Part shown: positions 9,270 through 17,880 of the stretch, piece after piece
How positions within the stretch are numbered: the stretch's first letter is position 1
Layout of the letters: every line of letters begins with the position of its first letter
Source of the DNA: Amaricoccus sp003258405
GTDB lineage: Bacteria; Pseudomonadota; Alphaproteobacteria; Rhodobacterales; Rhodobacteraceae
Length of the DNA stretch: 64,000 bases
Assembly: GCF_043226085.1 (NCBI RefSeq)
Contig: NZ_CP171225.1
Span: forward strand, 2,294,001 to 2,358,000
Direction of reading: 5' to 3'
Translations under genes and position numbers: made by a program
Notes under the pieces: model-generated
Seen by the model: only the letters and a program-made list of their open reading frames with translations
Database searches by the model: none
Told to the model about the DNA's origin: nothing

Positions 9270-12200
9270 ATGAAGGGCAACATCTCGCGCATGAGCTACC
9301 GGGAGGACCAGCACTATTCCGGGGTCTTCCAGGTCCAGGGCGGCATGGTGACAGATGCCAATATCTGCGAGGAGGCAATCATCGCACGGGCCCGCGCCGA
9401 CAACCTCGGCCGGGATACCGCCGCGAGCGGCGTGCCGGCGGCAGGCGGCACCGTGGATCTCGGCCAGGGCGGGCCACGGCTCATGCCCGGCACCGTCTAT
9501 GCCGAAGGTGTCCGGGGCGTGACGCGGGCCACCGGCCCGCTCAACGGCCCCCTCGCGCTCTACGGCGCGCAGGAGGATTTTCCCGCAGCCCCGCCCCTGC
9601 CCGGCAACGGGCCGTTCTTCCTCTATGCCGACCTCTGGGAGCGGACGGTCACGCGGCTCGAGGACGGGCTCCTCGCGGATGCAGGCTTTCACGGCGCGGA
9701 GACCGCCTTCCGCCAGCGCACCATGGCGCAGATCAAGTTCGCGCCCATGGCGCAACTCGGGCAGCTCGGCGACGCCGACGGCCCCCTGCCCCGGCAGGGC
9801 GACGGCCGGCTGACGGCGGAGCCGGTCGACCCGGGCCTGATCGCCGACGATTGCGACCCCTGCGCCGATACCGTCGCGGCCGAGCAGACGGTCGCGAATG
9901 CCCTCTTCCGCATCGAGGTGCTGCATGTGACCGGCGACCCGCAGTCGCCCGATACGATCACCCTGGCCTGGTCGGCGGAAAACGCCGCGGCGGTCGCACG
10001 GGTCGGGATCAGCGCCGAGGATTTCGGCCGGGCCGGGGCGGTCTACGAGGTCTTCACGCTCGAAAGCGAGATGCATCTCGGCGTGCACCATGCTGTGGAT
10101 CAGGTGCAGCGCTCGACCTTCATTGCCGCGGTGGGCGATGCGCCCAACCCGGCCGATGACGCTCCGGGGCCATTCCTCCGCCGCTGGGACGGCAAGGCCG
10201 AGATCGACTTCGCCGCCGGCACCGCCGACACCATGGGAAGCGGCGGCATCGCGCTCGACGGCGACAGCGTTGCGCTCACGACCGGGGTGCTGACCGCGCG
10301 GATCGACTTCGAGGACCGCGCCATCGTCGCGGGCGACTACTGGCTCATCGAGACGCGCCGCTTTGCCGCCGAACCGATCCGGGTGGTGAGCGAGGCCCCC
10401 ATGGGCATCCGGCATCACTACTGCCCGCTCCTGCGCGTGACCGATGGCGATGTCGAACCGGTGAGCGATGCCGAGCGCCGGCGGCTTTCCTTCCCCGCAC
10501 TTCCCGATCTCCCCGCAAGCCACGTGAGCTTCGAGAACACCTGCGCCGATCTCTACCACGGTGCGGAGAACGTGCAGGACGCGCTTGCGGCCCTCTGCGA
10601 CCTCAATGCCTCGGATGTGGGCTTCGACCCGACGGGATGCCCGCGGCTCTACGACAATGTCGACAACCTCCAGGATGCCCTCACCAATCTCTGCAAGGTC
10701 GATTTCGGCATCGAGCGCTATCTGCGGCTGATGCAGGACTGGGGCGTGGTCTGCGGCGTGATCCCGCGGAAGGGCGGCAGCGACACGCGGATCGCCTGGA
10801 GCGCCGGCACCATCCTTGACCGGGCGGGACATCTCGGCGAGGTCGCGGCCGACGAGCTGGAGATCGGCCGTATCGTCGAGAGCGAGGGGTTTCACTACGC
10901 CAGTCTCGACGAATTCGCCTCGGCGTTCCGGCGCGGCGAGGTCTGCCTCGCGCTCTCGATCGAGGACGGCGGCAAGATCCGGCCGCACCTCGCCCCGGAG
11001 ACGCGCGCCTTCGGGCCGAAGGATCCGACCTTCCTGAGCGTCTTCACCGAATGCCGCGACCGCAAGCGGCCCTTCGACTTCAAGGGCGATCTCGTGGCGG
11101 CCCCCGAGGCGAACAAGGCGGTGCTCGACAAGGTGATCTACGGCGCCGCCTCGCCCAAGCTTGCGGGCGGGCAGAAGCTTTCCTCGAGCGAGCAACGCGT
11201 TGCGCGGAAATACACCGACGATCTGGTCGGGCGCTACACCCGGCACGTCGGCGACGACGAGGTTGCGCGAGGCCTCACCGCCCGGATTGCCGAGATCGAC
11301 GAGAGCGTCCGGCCGGATGACGCCAGCGGCACGGTGCGCGAGGCGCTGTTTCTCAAGCGCGAGGCACTGGTCTACAAGGCGATCCGCGAGACGGATGAGG
11401 AGCGCATTCGCCGCTGCCTCTGCGATGCGGTGCTGCCGCGCTGCCCGACGCCGGGCGATCCGCCGCATCTCGTGCCGATCGCCTGCCTGCGCGGCCTCGT
11501 CGAGGGCGGGCAGGTGCGGCTGCAGGAGGTCTGCCCGCACTGCTGCCGCAAGCAGGCGATGTCCTGGCGCATGGTGCAATACTACACGGCCGAGCTTCGC
11601 GACGGGCTCGCGGCGACCGTGAAAACCTATTGCTGCCCGCCGCCCGAAAAGCCGCAGGGCGGGATCCGGCCGGACCTCAAGATACCCGACACGTTCGTTG
11701 CCAGGGCCCTGAAGCCCGACTTCGGCCCCAACATGCTGCTCGACGGCGCGGCACAGAGCCTTGCCATCCTGACCGGGTTCACACCGCCCAGCGACTACAA
11801 GGTCAGCCCCGACATCGGCGATCTCGGCATCGACGCGGCGAAGACGGCACTCGAGGGCAACGGCATCGAGGTGGCGAAGACGATCAACGCCGCCGATGCC
11901 GAGGCGATCACCAAGCTGCGCGAGGCGCGCGTGGGGGTCGCGCCCGAGGATCTTGTGCTCGATGACGGCGGTGTCTCGCCCGGGGATCGGGTGGCGCTCA
12001 TCGTCCAGGATGGCGTCGCGGTCGATTACATCAAGCTCGACACCGGCGGCGGGAAGTATCTCTTCGAGCGTGCGGCCCCGGCGGGCGAGATCACTGCGCC
12101 GGATTTCGACGCCCGGGCCGAGGCTGCAATGGAGGCCTTCGACGGCCGCCTCGCCGATCGCACCGCGGAGGCGAAAGCCGCCGAGGCCGAGCTCGCCGAG

Positions 12201-12596
12201 GCGATTGCCCGGCGGCGCGAGGAAATCTCCGCGACCGAGAACGATCTGGTGCGGATCCGGGCCGAGCGGGATGCGGTCGTCCGCGAGATCTCGGCGGCAC
12301 GGGACACGCTTGCCACGATCTCCGAACAGCAGAAGGCGGCGCTGGCGGCCGCGGCCAAGGAACGCGATGCGGTCGTCACCTCGATGCGGCGCGAGACACC
12401 GGTCGCGGCGGTGCTGGGCGGCGAGGCCGAGTTCGGCGCCGCACTGACGGGCGGTGGGATCGTGACGCTGGGCGCCCTCGCGGACCTGCCCGATGCCGAG
12501 CTCCAGCGCGTGGCGCGGGATGCGGGCCTCAACCTCACCGTCGCGCGGCGGCTCAAGCGTGCGGCGGAAACCACGATCAAGGCCCCGATCGGATAG
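9270..12596 (+). CDS. large DUF6519-like eCIS-associated protein with Cys-rich and coiled-coil parts
   Basis: An 1108-residue protein. The N-terminus ('MKGNISRMSYREDQHYSGVF' followed by 'QGGMVTDANICEEA') resembles DUF6519, which starts with a similar phrase and sits beside baseplate genes in phage-tail-like clusters. Features in order: a beta-rich N-terminal half; two 19-residue repeats with matching Cys ends (about 425-475); a Cys-rich stretch (about 713-770, 'CLCDAVLPRCP' and 'CPHCCRKQ'); a PASTA-like segment (about 850-890); a charged coiled coil (about 943-1043); and a helix-hairpin-like end. It may be a fibre, a baseplate-cargo adaptor or a tape-measure-like element. Function unknown; it starts 14 bases after the previous gene. 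Confidence 0.6.
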   Translation: MKGNISRMSYREDQHYSGVFQVQGGMVTDANICEEAIIARARADNLGRDTAASGVPAAGGTVDLGQGGPRLMPGTVYAEGVRGVTRATGPLNGPLALYGAQEDFPAAPPLPGNGPFFLYADLWERTVTRLEDGLLADAGFHGAETAFRQRTMAQIKFAPMAQLGQLGDADGPLPRQGDGRLTAEPVDPGLIADDCDPCADTVAAEQTVANALFRIEVLHVTGDPQSPDTITLAWSAENAAAVARVGISAEDFGRAGAVYEVFTLESEMHLGVHHAVDQVQRSTFIAAVGDAPNPADDAPGPFLRRWDGKAEIDFAAGTADTMGSGGIALDGDSVALTTGVLTARIDFEDRAIVAGDYWLIETRRFAAEPIRVVSEAPMGIRHHYCPLLRVTDGDVEPVSDAERRRLSFPALPDLPASHVSFENTCADLYHGAENVQDALAALCDLNASDVGFDPTGCPRLYDNVDNLQDALTNLCKVDFGIERYLRLMQDWGVVCGVIPRKGGSDTRIAWSAGTILDRAGHLGEVAADELEIGRIVESEGFHYASLDEFASAFRRGEVCLALSIEDGGKIRPHLAPETRAFGPKDPTFLSVFTECRDRKRPFDFKGDLVAAPEANKAVLDKVIYGAASPKLAGGQKLSSSEQRVARKYTDDLVGRYTRHVGDDEVARGLTARIAEIDESVRPDDASGTVREALFLKREALVYKAIRETDEERIRRCLCDAVLPRCPTPGDPPHLVPIACLRGLVEGGQVRLQEVCPHCCRKQAMSWRMVQYYTAELRDGLAATVKTYCCPPPEKPQGGIRPDLKIPDTFVARALKPDFGPNMLLDGAAQSLAILTGFTPPSDYKVSPDIGDLGIDAAKTALEGNGIEVAKTINAADAEAITKLREARVGVAPEDLVLDDGGVSPGDRVALIVQDGVAVDYIKLDTGGGKYLFERAAPAGEITAPDFDARAEAAMEAFDGRLADRTAEAKAAEAELAEAIARRREEISATENDLVRIRAERDAVVREISAARDTLATISEQQKAALAAAAKERDAVVTSMRRETPVAAVLGGEAEFGAALTGGGIVTLGALADLPDAELQRVARDAGLNLTVARRLKRAAETTIKAPIG
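10542..10694 (+). repeat. two-copy 19-residue Cys-bounded repeat within the DUF6519-like gene
   Basis: Copy 1 (10542-10598) encodes C-x2-LY-x4-ENVQDAL-x2-LC and copy 2 (10638-10694) encodes C-x2-LY-x3-VDNLQDAL-x2-LC, 96 bases apart. The NVQDAL/NLQDAL core with paired cysteines resembles short modules in tail-associated proteins. The repeats diverge in DNA but match in protein pattern, so they are an old internal duplication. Confidence 0.7.
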
Positions 12597-12607
12597 GAGG
12601 CGCGGCC

Positions 12608-13933
12608 ATGAAGCTCAAGAAGCGCAGACGGCGGATGCTCCGGAGCGCGGCGCGTGGTCCGCGCGGCCGCCGCAGCGGACCGCCCGCCCGCAGCGAAGGG
12701 GCGGAGACGCGGGTGATCGTCGGCGGCGCGCTCGATCCGGCGGAGAAGGCCGCCGACCGGGCCGCGGCCCAGGCGATGGCCGGCGCGCGCGTCACCGCCT
12801 CGGCCCCCGCAACCGGGGCGGTGCACCGCAAATGCGCCGAATGTGCGGCGGAAGACGAGAAGAAGAAGGAAGCGAAGCGCAGCGCGGCCGGCGCGCCCGC
12901 GGTGGCGGCCGGGGCAAAGGCCGGGGCCGCCGGACCCCACGCCTCTGCGGCGGTCCGCAACATGGGGGCGGGCAAGCCGCTCGCACCTGCCGACCGCGCC
13001 TTCTTCGAGCCGCGCTTCGGGCGCGATTTCTCCACCGTGCGGCTCCATGACGGCCCTGCCGCCGACCGGGCGGCCCGCGCCATCGGGGCACGCGCCTTCG
13101 CCTGGGGCGGCGACATCGCCTTCGCCGCCGGAGAAAGGGCGCGGGGCGGCGGGCGGCTGCTCGGCCACGAGCTGGCGCATGTCGCAGCCGACGGCCGGGC
13201 GGGTGCGGCGCGGCGGATGCTGCGCCGGGCGACCATCGCCACCGCGGACGGCGCCGGGCAATACAAGAAGGTGCCCGAGAAGCAGAAGCCCGACGTCACC
13301 CGCGCCCTCGGCCTCGTCGAGCGCGCGATCAAGGCCAGGCGCTGCCGGGATTTCTTCCGGGACAGCTGCAGCGGCGGGGCGCTCGACAGCGCAACCAAGA
13401 CCTTCGACGCCGCGACCGTCTACTACCTGCCCGACAAGACCAACCGCTTCGGCCTCAGCGACATCCGCAAGGTGGCGGCGGATCCGCATGTGGTCGCCTA
13501 CAACCAGAAGGCCTTCGACATCGGCCGCTGGGAGGTCGCGGCAACCCTGCTCCACGAACTCTTCCACACCTGCGACATGAGCGTCGACGACATGGACGAG
13601 ATCCTCGCGGAGAAGGCCACCGAGGCCTGCGGCTTCTACGCCCCCTGGATCACCAAGGCGTCGCCCGACAAGGTGCGCGTCGGCGACACGATCACCCTCA
13701 AGGGCTTCCAGTTCGGCCAGACCCAGGATGCCGATCATCGCGTCGAGATGGGCGGGGTGCCGATCACCGCCTACGACACCTGGGCGCAGCCGAAGGGCGC
13801 CTCCGCCGTCACCATCGCCTTCAAGGTGCCCGAAGGCGTGATGGCCGATCCCGGTGTTGCGAAGGCGGTCGAGCTCGTCGTGGTGAACCACGGCACGCGG
13901 AGCAATGCGAAGTCCGTCACGGTCGAGCCCTGA
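12608..13933 (+). CDS. DUF4157 (eCIS core domain) protein with second HExxH motif and IPT/TIG-like end
   Basis: A 441-residue candidate cargo of the upstream injection system. The N-terminus is very basic (KLKKRRRRM), followed by the DUF4157-associated phrases 'LDPAEKAADRAA' and 'VHRKCAECAAEDE'. DUF4157 spans about residues 120-195 and ends in LLGHELAHV (HExxH at 187-191). A second zinc-protease-like motif, LLHELFHTCDM (HExxH at 316-320), lies in a separate domain (about 210-345) followed by 'EILAEKATEAC', whose Glu could be a third ligand. Residues about 345-441 read like an IPT/TIG beta-sandwich ('ITKASPDKVRVGDTITLKGF'). Protease activity and cargo status are inferred. It starts 11 bases after the previous stop. 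Confidence 0.85.
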   Translation: MKLKKRRRRMLRSAARGPRGRRSGPPARSEGAETRVIVGGALDPAEKAADRAAAQAMAGARVTASAPATGAVHRKCAECAAEDEKKKEAKRSAAGAPAVAAGAKAGAAGPHASAAVRNMGAGKPLAPADRAFFEPRFGRDFSTVRLHDGPAADRAARAIGARAFAWGGDIAFAAGERARGGGRLLGHELAHVAADGRAGAARRMLRRATIATADGAGQYKKVPEKQKPDVTRALGLVERAIKARRCRDFFRDSCSGGALDSATKTFDAATVYYLPDKTNRFGLSDIRKVAADPHVVAYNQKAFDIGRWEVAATLLHELFHTCDMSVDDMDEILAEKATEACGFYAPWITKASPDKVRVGDTITLKGFQFGQTQDADHRVEMGGVPITAYDTWAQPKGASAVTIAFKVPEGVMADPGVAKAVELVVVNHGTRSNAKSVTVEP

Positions 13934-13941
13934 GCCTGGCC

Positions 13942-16900
13942 ATGGGCGACGCGCGCACCCATACCGTCGTCCGCAGGGCAAGACCCCGCTGCCCGGTTCC
14001 GGCGGTCCGGCGCCGCGTGCAGGCCCCCGAGCGGGCCCATCCCGCCGCGTCGGCCCGGCTTCTTCAGCCCGCGCTGCGCGTCGGGGCCGCGAACGATCCG
14101 CTCGAGCGCGAGGCGGAACAGATGGCCGAACGCGTGGTCGCGATGCCCGCGCCCGCCCCGGCTCCCCCCGCCGCCGAACCCGGCGGCGATGCGGGAAGCG
14201 CCGCGGCAGGCGCGGCCCGGCGCTTCCCGAAGATCGACCAGGAGAGCCAGCCCGACACCACGACCTTCGACAGCGCCCCGCCGATTCCCGCCGATCATCA
14301 GGACCCGACCGTCCCCAAGACCGAGGATGTCGATACCGCGGGCCTCCAGCAGGACGAGTTCGGCGAGATCGCGGAGGGCGAGCCGACGCCGCCGGTCGAG
14401 GACGCGCTGCAGGCCGCGCCGGACGGCCCGGCGGTCGGGGCCGAGGGCGGCCCCGCGCCGCGCGACGTGGCGCACAAGGTCGCCCAGCCCGGCGCCGGGC
14501 GGCCGCTGCCCGCCACCGTCCGCGCCTTCATGGAGCCGCGCTTCGGCCTGGGCTTCGGCGATGTGCGGATCCATGACGGCGCCGAGGACCGGCGCGCCGC
14601 CGACCGGATCGGGGCGCGCGCCTTCACCCACCGCGAACACATCTGGATGGGCGCGGGCGAGAGCGTCGAGGACCGGCGCCTGATGGCGCATGAACTCACC
14701 CATGTCGTGCAGCAGACCCGCCGCCCAAGCCTCGCCGCGGAGGATGCCGCCCCCGCCCAGCGCGCGGCCGAGCCGCAGATCCGCCGCGGCTGGCTCCGCA
14801 ACAAGGCCGAGCGGGTGGCACGGAACGTGCCCGGCTATTTCCTGATGACGGTGATCCTCGGCAAGAGCCCGATCACCGGCAACCGGGTGCCGCGCACCGC
14901 GGAAAACCTCATCGGCGGCTTCCTCGGGCTGCTCCCCGGCGGCAACCTGATCTTCGAGCGGCTGAAGGAGACCCGCGCGCTCCAGAACGCCTTCGACTGG
15001 GTGTCGCGGCGGCTCTCGGAGCTCAACATCACCTGGGCGCGCATCAAGGGGCTCGTCTCGGATTTCATCGACGAGATGCCCTCGCTCTCGCCGATCAAGG
15101 ACGCCAAGCGCATCTTCGGCCCGCTCGTCGAGGACATCATCACCTTCGTCGGCGAGATCAAGGACAAGATCCTCGAGTTCATCATCCACGGCGCGCTGAA
15201 ACTTGCCGGGAGCTGGGGCGACCGGGTCTGGGAGGTGATCCAGCAGGCGCGCGAGACCATCTCGCTCATCCTGAACGACCCGCTGGGCTTTGCGAAGAAC
15301 CTCGTTCGCGCGGTGGTCGGCGGCTTCCAGAAGTTCGGCAAGAACATCTGGAAACACATCAAGTCCGGGCTGATGGCCTGGCTCTTCGGCACGCTCCAGG
15401 GCATGGAGATCCAGATGCCGCAGAAGCTCGACTTCAAGGGCATCCTCTCGGTCGCGCTCCAGATCGTCGGCCTCACCTATGCGAATTTCCGCAAGATCCT
15501 CGTGAAGAAGCTCGGGCGCGGCGGCGAGCGCAAGGTCGCGTTTCTCGAACGCTCGGTCGAGGTCGTGCAGATCCTCGTGCGCGACGGCTTCGTCGGCATC
15601 TGGCAGCGGGTGCTCGAGGCGATCGAGGGCTTCAAGACCACGGTGATCGACGGCATCCGCGATTTCGTCATCGGCACGATCATCAACGGCGCGCTCTCCT
15701 GGATCGCCGGGCTCTCGAACCCGGTGGGGGCGATCGTGAAGGTCGCGCTCTCGATCTACAACATGATCAAGACCTTCCTCGAGCGGATGGAGCAGATCAT
15801 CGAACTGGTGAGCTCGATCTTCTCCTCGATCGGCGCCATCGCCCGCGGCCAGATCGCGCAGGCGGTGGATTTCATCGAGACCACGATCGCCCGCACCATC
15901 CCGGTCTTTCTCGCCTTCGTCGCGGCCCTCGTGCCCGTGACCGGCATCACCAATACGATCCGTGGCATCTTCAAGAAGCTCAAGGCCCCGGTGAAGCGCG
16001 CGATGGAAAAGCTCGTCACCTTCTTCGTGAAGAAGGCGAAGAAGCTCTTCTCGAAGATCCTCGGCAAGGTGAACCGCAAGCGCAAGCTCGCCAGGCATGG
16101 CTTCCGCATCGGCGAGGCCGCGCATGCGCTCATTCCCGAACAGGCGGGCAACAGCTTCGTGCTCAAGATCGCTTCGGGCAAGCCGCGCAAGGCCGATCAG
16201 GCCCAGGCCGAAATGAAGGGCGAGGGCCAGAAGGCGACCGAGTTCGGTGACGATTCGAAATGCGTCGAGGCGTTCAAGGCAGCCTTCCAGCTCGAGGTCG
16301 ACGAGGCCGAGGCGGCACTGAAGAAGGTGAAGCCGGCCCAGCAGAAGACCTCGACCAAGAAACCCGCCGACAAGGCCACCGCCGAGACGGCGGATGCGGG
16401 CCAGAAGCTCTCCAAGCTCGGGCCCTGCATCGCCGACAATCCGTTCTTCGAGGACAAGCCGCAGGATGGCGCGATCATCCGCGCCCGCGAGCCCCGCATT
16501 GCCGAGATCGAGGGCGATGCCGGCCTCTACACCGACCGGGGCAATGTCACCTCGAAGGCGATCGAGACGGTCGGCGGCAAGGCGGGGCTCGGCGCGCGCG
16601 GCAAGCAGCGGCTCTCGAACTACTACGAGAACGACCATATACCGGAGAAGAGCCTCGGCTTTGCCATTCAGGAATATGTCCAGGGCGATCTCAAGGCCGA
16701 GATCGCCGAGGGCGAGCGCGACGGCAGCCCGATCCCCGATCCCAATCTCGGCGACATCGACACCCGGGCGCTCGGCAAGAAGGGCGAGCAGCTTCCCGCG
16801 ATCACCGTCTACCGGCCCGCGCACCGCCAGAAGACGGCGGCGGATGCGAAGCGCACGGACCACAAGAAGATCATCGCCGCCGCCAAGGCGAAAAGCAGCC

Positions 16901-17868
16901 CGCTCGAGAAGATTGCCGCCCTGCGCGCCGGCATTCAGGCCGAGATGGAGACCGAGCTGTCCCAGACCGCGGATCTCTACAGCGCCGACAAGGCGGCCAC
17001 GAAGCAGATCCGCGGCAAGCTGCGGGCGGGGATGCGCGATCTCGGCACGCTCAACAAGGCGCTCTTCGGCTTCGAGCCCGGCAAGCCGCCCAAGGTCAAG
17101 CGCGGCGGCTCGGATGCGCCCGGCGGCTCGGACTTGCCGATGGAGGGCGATCCGGCCTCCGGCCTGCCGGATTTCGCCGATCTCGAGGGGCTGCGGACCG
17201 AATACAAGGCAAAGCCCAAGAATGTCGGCAACTATCTCGAATACGACCATGTCGTCGAGGCAACGCTGGCCGAAAAGGCGCGCGACCTGACGCTTGGCGA
17301 TGCGGCCTTCCGGGGCGGGCTCGACGAGCAGGTCAAGGCGCGCGCCGCCGAGCAGGCCGCCGCGGAGGCAAAGACCGACGGCGACAAGGGCCGGACCGCC
17401 GCGGAAGTCGAGAAACGCGCGAAGGGCCGGCTCGCGAGCCTCGACGGCCCGGCCTTCACCGGCGGCGCGCGGAGCTATGACCGCGAGCGCGCGGGCACGG
17501 TCGCACTCTACCGTCCGGTGCATCGCGAGGTGACGGCGGCGCAGCAGGGCGTGAAGGGGCCGATCGTGACCGAGGCCGAGATCGCCGGCGCACGGACGAA
17601 ACTCCTCGACTACGCCGTCTCCAACCCCTCCGACACGGCGATGCGGAAATCCGCGGTCGCCGATCTCCAGACCGCGGTGCGCGGCAAGTTCGAGGCCGAG
17701 ATCGCCGGCCACACCGCCAAGATCCGCGATGCCTATGTCATCGAGCTCAAGGATTTCATGGCGCTCAACCGCTCGAAGCAGGCGGCGGCGAAGATGCAGA
17801 GCGTGGTGGAGCGCGTCGCGGACACGCTGCGCACGCTGCGCAGCGAGTCGCTCGATCTGCTGAAGTGA
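13942..17868 (+). CDS. giant DUF4157 (eCIS core domain) protein, putative effector
   Basis: A 1308-residue protein. An Arg-rich N-terminus and 'VGAANDPLEREAEQMAERV' (47-65) precede DUF4157 (about 183-257), which carries LMAHELTHVVQQT with HExxH at 250-254. Residues about 285-715 are long amphipathic and hydrophobic helices without obvious charge interruptions ('TIPVFLAFVAALVPVTGI'), the sort of region that could insert in or cross membranes. After a Lys/Ala-rich linker (about 740-825) come two copies of a domain containing NYxExDH and YRPxHR (893-968 and 1097-1201). It begins 8 bases after the previous gene, so both cargo candidates are probably co-transcribed with the baseplate. The toxin role is inferred from DUF4157 plus location; the C-terminal activity is unknown. 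Confidence 0.85.
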   Translation: MGDARTHTVVRRARPRCPVPAVRRRVQAPERAHPAASARLLQPALRVGAANDPLEREAEQMAERVVAMPAPAPAPPAAEPGGDAGSAAAGAARRFPKIDQESQPDTTTFDSAPPIPADHQDPTVPKTEDVDTAGLQQDEFGEIAEGEPTPPVEDALQAAPDGPAVGAEGGPAPRDVAHKVAQPGAGRPLPATVRAFMEPRFGLGFGDVRIHDGAEDRRAADRIGARAFTHREHIWMGAGESVEDRRLMAHELTHVVQQTRRPSLAAEDAAPAQRAAEPQIRRGWLRNKAERVARNVPGYFLMTVILGKSPITGNRVPRTAENLIGGFLGLLPGGNLIFERLKETRALQNAFDWVSRRLSELNITWARIKGLVSDFIDEMPSLSPIKDAKRIFGPLVEDIITFVGEIKDKILEFIIHGALKLAGSWGDRVWEVIQQARETISLILNDPLGFAKNLVRAVVGGFQKFGKNIWKHIKSGLMAWLFGTLQGMEIQMPQKLDFKGILSVALQIVGLTYANFRKILVKKLGRGGERKVAFLERSVEVVQILVRDGFVGIWQRVLEAIEGFKTTVIDGIRDFVIGTIINGALSWIAGLSNPVGAIVKVALSIYNMIKTFLERMEQIIELVSSIFSSIGAIARGQIAQAVDFIETTIARTIPVFLAFVAALVPVTGITNTIRGIFKKLKAPVKRAMEKLVTFFVKKAKKLFSKILGKVNRKRKLARHGFRIGEAAHALIPEQAGNSFVLKIASGKPRKADQAQAEMKGEGQKATEFGDDSKCVEAFKAAFQLEVDEAEAALKKVKPAQQKTSTKKPADKATAETADAGQKLSKLGPCIADNPFFEDKPQDGAIIRAREPRIAEIEGDAGLYTDRGNVTSKAIETVGGKAGLGARGKQRLSNYYENDHIPEKSLGFAIQEYVQGDLKAEIAEGERDGSPIPDPNLGDIDTRALGKKGEQLPAITVYRPAHRQKTAADAKRTDHKKIIAAAKAKSSPLEKIAALRAGIQAEMETELSQTADLYSADKAATKQIRGKLRAGMRDLGTLNKALFGFEPGKPPKVKRGGSDAPGGSDLPMEGDPASGLPDFADLEGLRTEYKAKPKNVGNYLEYDHVVEATLAEKARDLTLGDAAFRGGLDEQVKARAAEQAAAEAKTDGDKGRTAAEVEKRAKGRLASLDGPAFTGGARSYDRERAGTVALYRPVHREVTAAQQGVKGPIVTEAEIAGARTKLLDYAVSNPSDTAMRKSAVADLQTAVRGKFEAEIAGHTAKIRDAYVIELKDFMALNRSKQAAAKMQSVVERVADTLRTLRSESLDLLK
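16618..17544 (+). repeat. tandem duplicated C-terminal domain motif in the giant DUF4157 protein
   Basis: Copy 1: NYYENDHIPEKS (893-904) followed 55 residues later by VYRPAHRQKTAA. Copy 2: NYLEYDHVVEAT (1097-1108) followed 85 residues later by LYRPVHREVTAA. Both copies keep an Asp-His pair, a downstream His-Arg and flanking aromatic residues, and both are followed by a charged helix ('RGKLRAGMRDLGTLNKA', 'HTAKIRDAYVIELKDFMALN'). This is clear at protein level; whether it is an HNH-like nuclease or another fold cannot be told from the sequence alone. Confidence 0.75.
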
Positions 17869-17880
17869 GCGCTCCGGGCC

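Noticed and set aside
676..17712. Very long open frames on the - strand opposite the eCIS genes
   Set aside because: They are Arg/Asp/Gly-rich, lack start signals and family motifs, and arise from the high-GC codon pattern of the real + strand genes.
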